From positions 42,799-106,798 of the forward strand of contig NZ_KZ478001.1 in NCBI RefSeq assembly GCF_002837185.1: DNA of 64,000 bases, written 5' to 3'. Below are positions 44,471 to 52,324 of this stretch, in pieces. Made by a program: the position numbers and the translations under genes. The notes beneath the pieces are model-generated. The model searched no databases, was not told the origin of the DNA, and was given only the letters and a program-made list of their open reading frames with translations. This DNA comes from Pseudomonas fluorescens. Its GTDB lineage: Bacteria; Pseudomonadota; Gammaproteobacteria; Pseudomonadales; Pseudomonadaceae. Position 1 is the stretch's first letter, and each line of letters begins with the position of its first letter.

Positions 44471-45220
44471 TCATCTCCTTTCGGAGTACATAGAGAGGAT
44501 TGCCCTTACCTCTGCTGACTTCGCGTTGCCTTGAAGTCCAGGGTAAATTCTTGAATGGCTAAGCCCCATAGCATCAAGATCCGCCATCGCGAAACCCGAC
44601 TCACTCACTGGGACGAGGTATTTTTTCAACCCCCATTCATCCCCTTCGCATTGGGCTACATAGTCCTCAATCGAACGAGCAGGGCTTTTCAAGTGAGTAA
44701 ATCTGCCATGTTGGTTTCGGATGCGCTCGTTTCCGAAACTTGGGACTTTTACAATCGCGCATCCATTGCTGTCCTCCCATATGTGATGTGTCGAGTCCAA
44801 TACCCAGATCGCCACATTAGCCTCTATCGGCTTGCCGTGTCTAATGTGTCCGCTAAAAGCAAAGAAAGCTGCTACGTAGGGGCTCTCGCTCCAGTCCAGT
44901 AGTCGCGTAGGTAGCCCGTGATGTTGGCCTAAACTTAGCATCATCAGTCGGTCATTTCGAACGTCTACAGGAAGGTCTTCAAGTTCACACTCCCGAATAA
45001 ATCCATCCAAAACTCTCTCTGCAACTGCGACTTTATTAGCTCGCAGACCGTTGTAGTCTTCAAACCAGCGGTCAAAAGTAGATGCTAGCTTCCAGCTTTC
45101 GCCGCCTTGTCCTCGAAACAGAAATTGGCCTTTTTGGAAGGTGCCTAACGGAAACAAATCACCAATTATCTTATTTTTGAAATCAGACCAGCCTGAGCAT
45201 TCCACTGTTGTTACTATCAT
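44471..45220 (-). CDS. FRG domain-containing protein
   Basis: 249 residues from ATG 45220 (AAGGA upstream); the open frame to 45547 crosses a repeat and is not supported. The FRG motif itself is in FLFRGQGGESWKLASTFDR near residue 34, and the second block is LSLGQHHGLPTRLLDWSESP followed by YVAAFFAF near 95. FRG proteins occur in defence islands and toxin-like settings, but their biochemical activity is not settled; the fold recalls ADP-ribosyltransferase-like pockets (inference). It stands alone between the MvaT-like gene and repeat R1. Confidence 0.85.
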   Translation of the reverse strand: MIVTTVECSGWSDFKNKIIGDLFPLGTFQKGQFLFRGQGGESWKLASTFDRWFEDYNGLRANKVAVAERVLDGFIRECELEDLPVDVRNDRLMMLSLGQHHGLPTRLLDWSESPYVAAFFAFSGHIRHGKPIEANVAIWVLDSTHHIWEDSNGCAIVKVPSFGNERIRNQHGRFTHLKSPARSIEDYVAQCEGDEWGLKKYLVPVSESGFAMADLDAMGLSHSRIYPGLQGNAKSAEVRAILSMYSERR

Positions 45221-45301
45221 TTCAATCCTTGAAGAATGGTGTCGGAGCGATGAAGGTAGCCAAGTGACATACCCCTGTTCATAACCGAATGGATCAACGA
45301 C

Positions 45302-45402
45302 GCAAGCGGAGCGCGCAGGCGTGCGGTGTAGAAGCTCGAAGGGCCAAGACGCTGGCTTTGCCAAGGCTCGGTTTACGACAGCCTTTCCCCGTAGGGGCAC
45401 GC
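45302..45402 (+). repeat. Structured repeat R1
   Basis: First of five same-orientation copies. It starts with the shared GCAAGCGGAGCGCGC and keeps GAAGC, CGAAGGG, GACGC, GGTTTACGACAGCC and the terminal hairpin CCCC-GTA-GGGG. Its inner hairpin is TGGC-TTT-GCCA, different in sequence from the other copies but still paired. It lacks the first short hairpin and part of the ATGGAAG box. It ends 54 bp before the small gene at 45457. Confidence 0.85.
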
Positions 45403-45456
45403 ATAATATCGCTGCAGTGGAACGCAAAATCGACGAGCTTTCGTGGAGAAAATCCG

Positions 45457-45666
45457 ATGGGGATGACGGACGATGACGACACAGTTTATTGCGACATTCA
45501 AATGCCCTTGGCGCAGGGCAGAGAGTTTCTGAAGTTGGTGAACACACTCAGGGAGTCGAAAGCCTACCCGACCCTAGATAGAGTCTTTGAGCGCATGCAG
45601 GATGAGCTCAGCACCTCAATCGATATCATCGAGAACCCACCGAGCTGGGGGCCATGGCGTCAGTGA
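45457..45666 (+). CDS. Small TVYC-x-IQMP family protein, copy near R1
   Basis: 69 residues from ATG 45457 with GGAG eight bases upstream; the longer open frame would read through the repeat. The N-terminus MTDDDDTVYCDIQMPLAQGR is shared with the protein at 56681 and the relic at 30196. The C-terminal half (RVFERMQDELSTSIDIIEN) is helical and also conserved in the 56681 copy. No known family. Both intact copies come directly after a structured repeat. Confidence 0.7.
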   Translation: MGMTDDDDTVYCDIQMPLAQGREFLKLVNTLRESKAYPTLDRVFERMQDELSTSIDIIENPPSWGPWRQ

Positions 45667-45751
45667 ATAGACCTCCATTGAGCAGCATTTTAACATTTCT
45701 GAACCCCTGTGAATGGGCTGTGGCTGCAAGCAGGTTGCCTGCTCACTGCCG

Positions 45752-46009
45752 TTATTTTTGAACCAGGTCTTTGTATAACTCTCGCGCCGCAAGGATCTGA
45801 TCCCTGATTTCCTCGGGGTGAATGCGCATGCCACCGCGAGGCGTTACCTGAAGCGTCTTTAGGCGGTTCGCAGCTTTAATGAACTCACGTTCTTCCGCCT
45901 GAATCCACGCGGGGCGCTTGTCTTTCCAAAATAGCCAACCCATTTGCCCGGCCTCATCTTTGATCGGATGCTCAGCAGTATGTGGGAGCGGTAGCCAATG
46001 TCCAAGCAA
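45752..46009 (-). CDS. Unknown small protein
   Basis: 85 residues. The sequence contains WLFWKDKRPAWIQAEEREFI and TPRGGMRIHPEEIRDQIL, a charged helical protein with tryptophan-rich centre. It has no recognised family and no clear ribosome site, so its start is uncertain. It lies between R1 and R2 on the opposite strand to the TVYC-type gene. Confidence 0.5.
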   Translation of the reverse strand: MLGHWLPLPHTAEHPIKDEAGQMGWLFWKDKRPAWIQAEEREFIKAANRLKTLQVTPRGGMRIHPEEIRDQILAARELYKDLVQK

Positions 46010-46030
46010 GAAGGTGAGTCGGATCGCTCT

Positions 46031-46146
46031 GCAAGCGGAGCGCGCAGACCATGATGGTCGAAGAGCGTAAGGATGGAAGCCCGAAGGGCCGAGGCCCAGC
46101 GTAGCGGGGCTCGGTTTACGACAGCCGCTCCCGAAGGGATACGCCC
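46031..46146 (+). repeat. Structured repeat R2
   Basis: GCAAGCGGAGCGCGC start, first hairpin GACCAT-G-ATGGTC, box GGATGGAAGCCC, GCCC-GAA-GGGC hairpin, CCGAG...CTCGG stem enclosing GCCC/GGGC, then TTTACGACAGCC and CCC-GAA-GGG. Stem sequences differ from R4 and R5, but both sides changed together. It separates the gene at 45752 from the DUF262 pair. Confidence 0.87.
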
Positions 46147-46164
46147 GACCGCCTTGATTAAAGT

Positions 46165-46767
46165 TTACCGAAAAGCCCGTTGATCAAATGACCGAGGCAT
46201 TACGCCCTGCGCGCAAAGATCGTATGTCCCGCGCAATGCCACCTCGTCACCAGACGACACCCTGGCATGGGTAAAAATTGTCGACAGAAAGCGCTTCCTT
46301 TCGCCGTTGCCGAGCTCCGACCAAATCCTTGGTTGACCTTGTGCATCTGGGACTGCAAGGCGGTCGAGGAAATACTCTTCAAGGCTGTGAAGCCGTTGCT
46401 GACCATCAATCAAAATTTCACTGTTTTCGGCCAATGCTCTGCTACCGCTTTCTGGCTCGTACCAGTCATTCGTGAGGTAGCTCCCCAGATCCCCACCTGA
46501 CCATACTGCTGAGATGAAGCGAGACTTCTGTCCGATGTTCCATTCCAGCCCGCGCGACCAGGTTGGCACGGGCATGCCCATAACGAATCGCGCTGCCCAT
46601 GGACAATGCTCATGAGCGGAGGAGGGATCTACGAGATACTTTTCCCAGTGGCCCACTAAGACCTCGATGGGACAATGACTGACGGTCGTGGGCAGAATAT
46701 GCTGCGGCATATGGATGTGCCTGTCTGATGTTCCGCCGTCGGCGTAGCGTTTAAAAATGGAAGTCAT
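46165..46767 (-). CDS. DUF262-family protein (ParB/GmrS-like N-terminal domain only)
   Basis: 200 residues from ATG 46767 (AGGA upstream). VPTWSRGLEWNIGQKSRFIS near 67 and ILIDGQQRLHSLEEYF near 118 match the P-x-x-QR-x-x-W and DGQQR motifs of DUF262, the ParB-like NTP-binding domain of GmrSD-type restriction proteins. The usual GmrD/DUF1524 nuclease part is absent, so this is a short stand-alone form or a truncated one. It is coupled by an ATGA overlap to the gene at 46764 upstream. Confidence 0.82.
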   Translation of the reverse strand: MTSIFKRYADGGTSDRHIHMPQHILPTTVSHCPIEVLVGHWEKYLVDPSSAHEHCPWAARFVMGMPVPTWSRGLEWNIGQKSRFISAVWSGGDLGSYLTNDWYEPESGSRALAENSEILIDGQQRLHSLEEYFLDRLAVPDAQGQPRIWSELGNGERKRFLSTIFTHARVSSGDEVALRGTYDLCAQGVMPRSFDQRAFR

Positions 46768-47075
46768 AGTTTTCCTGGGTGGCTCAGGTTGGTTGAAGTA
46801 TTCGGGTAAGTACGGGCGCATCGCCATGCATCCACCGTTGCAATGATCAGCAGATCCCGATTTGTGGAGATATCGATCTGGCCGCTGTCGGCCAATGCAT
46901 GTGCATAGCCCTCAGCGTAGGCCGCCGCTTTGTCGAATTCGGATGTGCAGGCTGAGGATTCGATGTAGCCGATCAGCCGCTCCCATGTGCGCCGCTGACG
47001 GTTACCGAGAATCGTGCAGGGAAACGAAAAGGCGCCGCTCAGGCGCTGTGCGAAGTCATGTGTAGAGAGGGTCAA
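46764..47075 (-). CDS. Unknown protein coupled to the DUF262 gene
   Basis: 103 residues. Helical, with WERLIGYIESSACTSEFDKA and AAAYAEGYAHALADSGQIDI, then a C-terminal LIIATVDAWRCARTYPN. Family unknown. Its stop overlaps the DUF262 start by four bases, so the two are made together and likely work together. R3 lies about 145 bp beyond its start. Confidence 0.6.
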   Translation of the reverse strand: MTLSTHDFAQRLSGAFSFPCTILGNRQRRTWERLIGYIESSACTSEFDKAAAYAEGYAHALADSGQIDISTNRDLLIIATVDAWRCARTYPNTSTNLSHPGKL

Positions 47076-47218
47076 AGCCGTCGCTCAAAAAGGGTACTTA
47101 CCAATCACAAACGGTTTCTTTCGGAAAACCTTGAGCCTGAAGTGAGTTTTTTTGAAGAGATACAGATTTGCCCAAGCACGGCAGCTGGGATTGATGTGTT
47201 GGAAGACTGTCACATCAG

Positions 47219-47319
47219 GCAAGCGGAGCGCGCAGGCACGAAGATGGAAGCCCGGAGGGGCAAGAGAGCCATTGAAAATGGCTGGCTTGATTCACGACAG
47301 CTGGCCCGAAGGGCGTGCC
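47219..47319 (+). repeat. Structured repeat R3
   Basis: GCAAGCGGAGCGCGC start, short form without the first hairpin, box AGATGGAAGCCC, CAAG...CTTG stem enclosing AGCCATT-GAA-AATGGCT, then TTCACGACAGC and CCC-GAA-GGG followed by CGTGCC. The CAAG/CTTG pair and the inner stem differ from R2 and R4 on both sides. It separates the DUF262 pair from the phosphatase gene. Confidence 0.87.
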
Positions 47320-47373
47320 AAACGCCGGTCTGCACGAATAAGCCGTCTGACTGAATTTTGCATGCAGTCAGCA

Positions 47374-48186
47374 TTACTCAAACACCCTGTTCCAATCCCG
47401 TTTATTCAGCTCGCTGCAGGCATCTGGCGCACCACCGAATACACGTCCAGATACCTTCGCCATGGTGGCCTCAGTCGTGTATTGAATTGAAGTCCCATCC
47501 TCGCCAATCAGCACCCCCTTGGCACCCTTCAACAGCGCATGACCAGCCACGACATCATGAGCGCTAACAGGGTAGAGCGAGATACCACAAACACCGTCTC
47601 CAGCAGCAACTTTAGCGAGCCGATATGCAATGGATGGCATCGCGTAAAATTCTGCCGGCGCGCACAGCTGGTTATTGATATCGGGCTTGTCAGTAGCTGC
47701 AGCGCTAACCATCACGGTGGCAGTCTCGGTAAGTTTTTGATCAGAGAGGTCGACAACAATGCGATTGTTATTTCTGAGCAGATGATCCATGCCCTTTGCC
47801 CAGGCAATGCAGTCAGAAACTCCCGAAGGCGTAACAGGGGCGTGCACCACTCCAAGGATAGGCTTGCCGTCATGGAGCAAGCCGACGGATATGGCAGAGC
47901 CTGCGAGGCCCCTCAAAAAATCGCTGGTGCCATCGTTAGGGTCGACCACCCAACAGAATGGATATCCAGTAAGAACATGGCCTGTTTCCTCGCCCCACCA
48001 ATCGCAATCCACGAGGGCCAGCAGTTCGGCCCGGAGCAGGATCTCAATCTCGACATCAATCTCTGCTTTGTCTCCTGATCCTCTCCGTCCACCTGGACGT
48101 ATGTATTCAGCTGCCAACAGAGCGCCGGCTCGTTCCACCGCTACGATCACTTGGCGGAGAATGTGATGCAGCCATTGATTGGTCAT
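47374..48186 (-). CDS. Inositol-monophosphatase-family (CysQ/ImpA-like) phosphatase
   Basis: 270 residues from ATG 48186 (AAAGG upstream). Metal-binding blocks are WWGEETG near 72, WVVDPNDGTSDFL near 86 and the C-terminal YPVSAHDVVAGHALLKGAKG near 210. The family hydrolyses phosphate from inositol phosphates, 3'-phosphoadenosine phosphates or sugar phosphates with Mg2+. The normal DPxDGT is present, so it is probably active. A dead copy lies at 38269. Its substrate and its link to the surrounding defence genes are unknown. Confidence 0.88.
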   Translation of the reverse strand: MTNQWLHHILRQVIVAVERAGALLAAEYIRPGGRRGSGDKAEIDVEIEILLRAELLALVDCDWWGEETGHVLTGYPFCWVVDPNDGTSDFLRGLAGSAISVGLLHDGKPILGVVHAPVTPSGVSDCIAWAKGMDHLLRNNNRIVVDLSDQKLTETATVMVSAAATDKPDINNQLCAPAEFYAMPSIAYRLAKVAAGDGVCGISLYPVSAHDVVAGHALLKGAKGVLIGEDGTSIQYTTEATMAKVSGRVFGGAPDACSELNKRDWNRVFE

Positions 48187-48386
48187 GGTTACCTTTCGAG
48201 TCAATTAACAGGGGGCGCTGAGGACTCTAGACGAGCGTACTCCTACCATCTAGCCGGAGCTGCGATTCAGCCATAGATCGAGGTCGAAATTACGCATTAC
48301 TAGACTTACTGGGGCTGCCCATAGGTGTGCAACGACACCTAGCCGTGTGTGCCGTCGGCTCACGACAATGCGGCAAGGTGGGGCGT

Positions 48387-48791
48387 CTAGTCAGCGAAGC
48401 ACAATTCGACTTGCTGGGAATTCGGCACTGAGCGATTACCTGACGGCTTAATTGAAGGGCGTGGCACCGGAGACGTCTCATCCGTCGAAATCATCAGGTT
48501 TTTGAGAACGCCCTCTTGGGCTAGATTAGCCAACTCCTCTTGTGTACGAAGGAGCAAAGCGTTAACGGACTGCCCGGACTCGGCGCAGAGAGTGATGGCT
48601 ACCAGCGAGAGAGGATTGACACTGAGTGGGCCACTCAATGCACTGATCATCTCCAACGTGGGGCTCGACTGGGCACGCTCCAATTTTGAGACATATGTTC
48701 GACTACTGACTTCGGCGAGATTTCTTTGAGTCAGTCCTTTGCCCGCGCGCATCGCTTTAAGCACGGCAGCAAACGCAATTTTGAGCGTCAT
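48387..48791 (-). CDS. XRE-family helix-turn-helix regulator
   Basis: 134 residues from ATG 48791 (AGGA upstream). The HTH is AMRAGKGLTQRNLAEVSSRT, then YVSKLERAQSSPTLEMISAL. Residues ~75 to 134 are a polar tail without a known domain. It lies 200 bp upstream of the phosphatase gene on the same strand and may control it or the small-protein cluster behind it. Confidence 0.87.
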   Translation of the reverse strand: MTLKIAFAAVLKAMRAGKGLTQRNLAEVSSRTYVSKLERAQSSPTLEMISALSGPLSVNPLSLVAITLCAESGQSVNALLLRTQEELANLAQEGVLKNLMISTDETSPVPRPSIKPSGNRSVPNSQQVELCFAD

Positions 48792-48994
48792 AAACACGTT
48801 CCTGATGAGCCAGTCCTATTTAGCGTGGTTACGCTGGCGGAGCCATTCTAGGCATCTGAAGACTAATACGGTATGTCTGCGCTCGATGCACGCTAGCGAT
48901 GTTGTCTAAGAGGGGAGCGGGCCTGCATACAATTATCCAGGCGGGCTACCCATTAGGACGTCAGCTCGTCGCCATGAAGCTGCGAGCTGGTCTT

Positions 48995-49108
48995 CTATCG
49001 TTTTTTAGGTGGCGGCGGCGGTGGAGGCGGGGCGGCAGGTCTTTGGCTAGTCGTTTGCTTGCTGATACCGTCATTCACATGAACTCTGCCGCCAGATTGG
49101 TTTGTCAT
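48995..49108 (-). CDS. Proline-rich microprotein 3 (37 aa)
   Basis: From ATG 49108 (AAAGGT upstream). The sequence starts MTNQSGGRVHVNDGISKQ and ends with eight prolines and a basic KKR tail. It is the third of three consecutive small genes, four bases after the second. The shared build of a polar head, polyproline stretch and basic end suggests one family. Confidence 0.65.
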   Translation of the reverse strand: MTNQSGGRVHVNDGISKQTTSQRPAAPPPPPPPPKKR

Positions 49109-49112
49109 GGGA

Positions 49113-49241
49113 TTACCTTTTGGTGGGTGGTGGAGGGGCCTTAGGCGGAGTTGCCGGGCGCTGAGCGAATGGCTTGGGCGGATTTGGATGTCCGCCACTC
49201 GGCTTGCGTGGTTGGGGCGATATACCTCTTTCCTCGTACAT
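49113..49241 (-). CDS. Proline-rich microprotein 2 (42 aa)
   Basis: From ATG 49241. MYEERGISPQPRKPSGGHPN leads into a proline-rich part and ends PPKAPPPPTKR. It lies eight bases after the stop of the first microprotein, and its own stop region supplies the AAAGGT ribosome site of the next gene. Confidence 0.65.
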   Translation of the reverse strand: MYEERGISPQPRKPSGGHPNPPKPFAQRPATPPKAPPPPTKR

Positions 49242-49249
49242 TTCGGCTT

Positions 49250-49390
49250 CTACTTTTTCGGCGCTTTAGGGGGAGCAGGCGGTGGTGCTGGCGGACGGAT
49301 GTTAGCTGGTGCAGGAGGATTAACATTCAGCCCCTCATTACCAGTTCGCTGTTCAAACACGTTGTGCCTAGGTTTATTTTCGTTATTCAC
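49250..49390 (-). CDS. Proline-rich microprotein 1 (46 aa)
   Basis: From GTG 49390, with AGGAG seven bases upstream. MNNENKPRHNVFEQRTGNEG leads to IRPPAPPPAPPKAPKK. It begins 10 bases after the DUF6338-like gene and is probably on the same transcript. It is too short and proline-rich to be found by normal gene calling. Confidence 0.65.
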   Translation of the reverse strand: MNNENKPRHNVFEQRTGNEGLNVNPPAPANIRPPAPPPAPPKAPKK

Positions 49391-49400
49391 TTCTGATCTC

Positions 49401-49991
49401 CTACTCTAGAAATTCGACTAGGTACACATCGCTGTTTGCAATCAAATAACTCTCGATGCCAGGCGTGTCTACCCACTCATTCTCTTCGTTCATCCAGCTA
49501 GGCTGTGTAATGAGGAAATGGCCATCTTTAGGCTCGGTTGGCCATACTGCCGGGTACCCAAATAATCGCCGTCCATCAAGCAGCGTAAGCACCACGCTTT
49601 TGCCTTCGCGTTTGCGGAAGGCATAAATCCACTCGGGATACGACGAGCGAGACGTCAAGGTCAACCACCTGCCAAATCTGTACAGGTAGTCGTGGTTCGA
49701 AGCGAAGGCTAGCAATAGGCCTAGAGATGTCGCCAAAAATATTCCCCAAACGCCTTCTACTTGAACCGTCCACTGCCCCAGCTGAAAATGATGCTCGCCG
49801 ATGTAAAACAGTACGGGCTTGATGCCTGACACCAGCATCGTTATCAGCCCAGTGCTGATCAGTGCTTGAACTGTGCGCTCAAACTGCCCGGGCTTTTTAA
49901 CATCGGCCAACCAATAGAAGATCATGGTAGTCAGAAAGCCAGGAACAAGCGTCTGTACCAATGGGATGATTTTCGTTGCGAGATCTTCCAT
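49401..49991 (-). CDS. DUF6338-like membrane protein
   Basis: 196 residues. Three membrane segments: ~12 to 28 (VPGFLTTMIFYWLAD), ~42 to 62 (LISTGLITMLVSGIKPVLF), and ~80 to 98 (GIFLATSLGLLLAF). A soluble C-terminus follows, with VVLTLLDGRRLFGYPAVWPT and PGIESYLIANSDVYLVEFLE. This matches the DUF6338 plan of an N-terminal membrane part and a small SH3-like beta domain. An SH3-like domain next to three polyproline proteins is notable (inference). The gene heads the microprotein cluster. Confidence 0.72.
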   Translation of the reverse strand: MEDLATKIIPLVQTLVPGFLTTMIFYWLADVKKPGQFERTVQALISTGLITMLVSGIKPVLFYIGEHHFQLGQWTVQVEGVWGIFLATSLGLLLAFASNHDYLYRFGRWLTLTSRSSYPEWIYAFRKREGKSVVLTLLDGRRLFGYPAVWPTEPKDGHFLITQPSWMNEENEWVDTPGIESYLIANSDVYLVEFLE

Positions 49992-50107
49992 AGCCTGTCT
50001 CTCTTACCTCATTAGTCGGAGGTCTGAATCATCCGGTGGCTCAAAGCCGGCGCTTACACCGCTATCGTTGTTAACCATGGCCGAGAGAGCGGGCATGTCA
50101 CCTTTCA

Positions 50108-50461
50108 TCAAGAGAAAAACTCATCCCCAGGTATCTTTGATTGAAAGAGACGCATCAAAGCATAAAATTTGGGACGCCTTCGACATTTGAGATATCGCAT
50201 TTGCTTGGGGCCCTTCGGCGGAGGGGGTAGGAGCCACATCTTCATTGAGCCACCGCCTGACTCTGGTGTGCGTAGCACAATGTGGCCGTGATTATCGCGA
50301 ATGTAGCCATTCGCTATAAATCCTAGATGTAAGCCTGGATAGGAGTAGACCGAACCTTCGTGAAAGTAGGCGAGTGGACGGCCACAGTATGCATATAAGT
50401 GCTCGTCGTCATCTGTATACGCGATCGGCTTGTGTTGCATATCATAGAAATCTAGGCTCAT
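50108..50461 (-). CDS. 4-fold beta-flower-type protein
   Basis: 117 residues from ATG 50461; upstream in-frame starts at 50473 or 50497 are possible. The repeating strand-turn units PIAYTDDDEHLYAYCGRPLA, YFHEGSVYSYPGLHLGFIAN and GYIRDNHGHIVLRTPESGGG follow the fourfold beta-hairpin repeat of the beta-flower domain. The C-terminus is basic. The function of the domain is not known to me. It lies about 115 bp upstream of the DUF6338-like gene on the same strand. Confidence 0.7.
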   Translation of the reverse strand: MSLDFYDMQHKPIAYTDDDEHLYAYCGRPLAYFHEGSVYSYPGLHLGFIANGYIRDNHGHIVLRTPESGGGSMKMWLLPPPPKGPKQMRYLKCRRRPKFYALMRLFQSKIPGDEFFS

Positions 50462-50529
50462 GAGGCTCTTCATTGCAGCAATGGGAGAACAGGGCACTTG
50501 TGTGCCCCGTGCTCTGTTAAGCAGTCAAA

Positions 50530-50676
50530 TTACTTGGCTGCTTTAGGGCGAATGACGATACGAAACGGCTGACCGTTTGCACGTCGAATCACCTTCCCGG
50601 TTTTGGTGGTGATGGTCATGCGATAGATGACCTCACCCTCCTCGTCGGGTTTTTCGAACATCTCAATCTGGGACAT
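50530..50676 (-). CDS. Small basic protein (48 aa), unknown
   Basis: ATG 50676 with a strong AGGAGA seven bases upstream. The frame reads MSQIEMFEKPDEEGEVIYRM, then TITTKTGKVIRRANGQPFRI, then VIRPKAAK. The sequence is protein-like with two predicted strands, an acidic head and a basic tail. No family is recognised. It lies 33 bp upstream of the beta-flower gene's longest reading. Confidence 0.65.
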   Translation of the reverse strand: MSQIEMFEKPDEEGEVIYRMTITTKTGKVIRRANGQPFRIVIRPKAAK

Positions 50677-50707
50677 AAAATGTCTCCTGCTGAGGTAGTC
50701 TCAAACA

Positions 50708-50848
50708 CAGAACTCGCTCCCTTGCGAAAGGAGCCCACAGGGGCTACCATCGCAAAGCTTTCTTCAACGAAGCGCGAGAGACATCTGGAGTCTGTTCAGA
50801 CGTCTTTTCCCAAAGGCCGGTCAAGGTGCGAACTTGATCGGCTTTTTT
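50708..50848 (+). ncRNA. Candidate small RNA ending in an intrinsic terminator
   Basis: No gene on the plus strand is supported here, yet a strong terminator ends the segment at 50816 to 50848. Upstream lie several short complementary pairs: GCTTT with GAAGC, GTCTG-TT-CAGAC, and CTCGC near 50711 with GCGAG near 50775. A 63-codon open frame from 50680 crosses the terminator and has no ribosome site, so a non-coding RNA is more likely. Confidence 0.45.
50816..50848 (+). terminator. Intrinsic terminator on the plus strand
   Basis: GCCGGTCAAG, seven-base loop, CTTGATCGGC, then six T. Ten base pairs with one G-T pair and a T-run make it the best terminator in the window, although no plus-strand gene precedes it. 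Confidence 0.85.
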
Positions 50849-51033
50849 GTTTCTGGCTTTCCACCATCTAGTCCAATGCAGGCTCAGAAGCCTCCTCGTA
50901 GCGCTAGTGATGAATATGCATCGGTGCCATTTACATAGCCTATCATCATCATTTTGATGACGTCAACTGCTCATGTGTTATACTGGGTGAAAGGTGGCGG
51001 GCTTGACCGACTTTTAGATTCGATGGAGATGAT

Positions 51034-51912
51034 ATGATTGATTTGAGCGAGTACAGCCAAGCGCAACGGGAGCGCCTGGTGTACATCGATTTCCGCCTGT
51101 ACTTCACAGGGGCCGTCTCACGTGCGGATCTCATGGACAGGTTTGGCGTAGGCGCCGCTGCCGCCACTCGTGATTTCGCTCAGTACAAGGACGTTGCCCC
51201 CCAGAACACGGAACTCGACACGGTAACGAAGCAGTATGTGATGCGCGAAACATTCTCCCCTTTGATCGCACATGCGTCTGAGCGAGTTCTCACTGCGCTT
51301 TCGCAGGGGTTCGGCTATGGCTTGGATTCATATGAAAAGCCGCTGATCCCCCACGAGTCGGTTTCGTTGCTCAGTAAACCTAAGGTGGAGGTTTTAGCGC
51401 CCATCACCAGGGCAATTCACCTCAAACGGGTCGTTAAAATCAGCTACACCTCCGGTTCAGGTCAGTCAGAGCGAACCATCGTACCGTTCGCTATTGGTTG
51501 TGACGGTCTTCGCTGGCACGTCCGGGCGTTTGATCGGAAACGTAAAAAGTTTGCAGACTTCGTTCTAACTCGAGTGGGGCATGCTGAGCTTCAGATGGGG
51601 GAGAAAGCTGGGGACGATGAAACGCCTAAGCATGATGATCAGTGGAATCGGATGCTTGAGTTACCTATTGTCCCGCATCCCGATAAAGACTCTACAGAAA
51701 TCGTGAAGCGTGACTACGACATGCTTGATGGCGTGCTCAAACTACGAGTTCGCGCCGCCATGGCGGGCTACGTGCTGCAGCAGTACCATGTCGATTGCTC
51801 ACCTGATCACAGCATCACGGACAAGGCTTACCGACTATGGCTCAAGGATCCCCTGGCGCTTTACGGAGTAGAGAGCTCCATGTTCGCTCCTGGCTACCAA
51901 AGTCCTAATTGA
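51034..51912 (+). CDS. WYL-domain regulator of BrxR/CapW type
   Basis: 292 residues, the usual length of BrxR/CapW repressors. N-terminal winged helix: LVYIDFRLYFTGAVSRADLM, then GVGAAAATRDFAQYKDVAPQ. WYL domain near 130 to 200: VVKISYTSGSGQSERTIVPF, then CDGLRWHVRAFDRKRKKFAD. The C-terminal part is WCX-like. Such regulators control phage-defence operons and respond to DNA damage or nucleic acid. Palindromic TGACGTCA and a TATACT lie 50 to 80 bp upstream. The controlled genes may be those at 52325 and beyond, or the divergent cluster ending at 50676. Confidence 0.85.
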   Translation: MIDLSEYSQAQRERLVYIDFRLYFTGAVSRADLMDRFGVGAAAATRDFAQYKDVAPQNTELDTVTKQYVMRETFSPLIAHASERVLTALSQGFGYGLDSYEKPLIPHESVSLLSKPKVEVLAPITRAIHLKRVVKISYTSGSGQSERTIVPFAIGCDGLRWHVRAFDRKRKKFADFVLTRVGHAELQMGEKAGDDETPKHDDQWNRMLELPIVPHPDKDSTEIVKRDYDMLDGVLKLRVRAAMAGYVLQQYHVDCSPDHSITDKAYRLWLKDPLALYGVESSMFAPGYQSPN

Positions 51913-52324
51913 CCGATAACCAACGTACTGCTCTATAACTCGATGCCATCCTTAACCGGGCTAGTTGCAGGAGGGGGCTGTGAGTGAACATGACTCGCCA
52001 GGTTCGTTAGGGCAATTTTCATCGCCGTGTTCAGCCCCCTTTCCGTATAAGGCTTAACGGAACGGCAGCTGATAAATTCGCCCAGCCTGTGCAGGCGGCC
52101 GATTATTGCTAGATTTCTTAATAGGCCTTTGCTCTTGCATCTGCACTATCACCGGCTTGGGCTCAGGGCTAATCGTTAGGCGCGGAGCACTCAGCCCCAG
52201 CGGCTAGCAGTCGTCCAAGCGCCAATCTGATGAAGGAAGTGCAGCTACTTGAGTGGCAATGCGACATCGGTGTGGGTAGCCTAGTGCTATTACCGTCACC
52301 TATTGCCCATGTGGGGAAACACGA
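51913..52324. other. Intergenic stretch
   Basis: 412 bp with no gene I can support between the WYL gene and the TPR gene. Short overlapping frames here lack ribosome sites. Confidence 0.5.

Noticed and set aside
50680..50871. 63-codon plus-strand open frame
   Set aside because: It runs through a strong intrinsic terminator and lacks a ribosome site, so a small RNA is the better reading.
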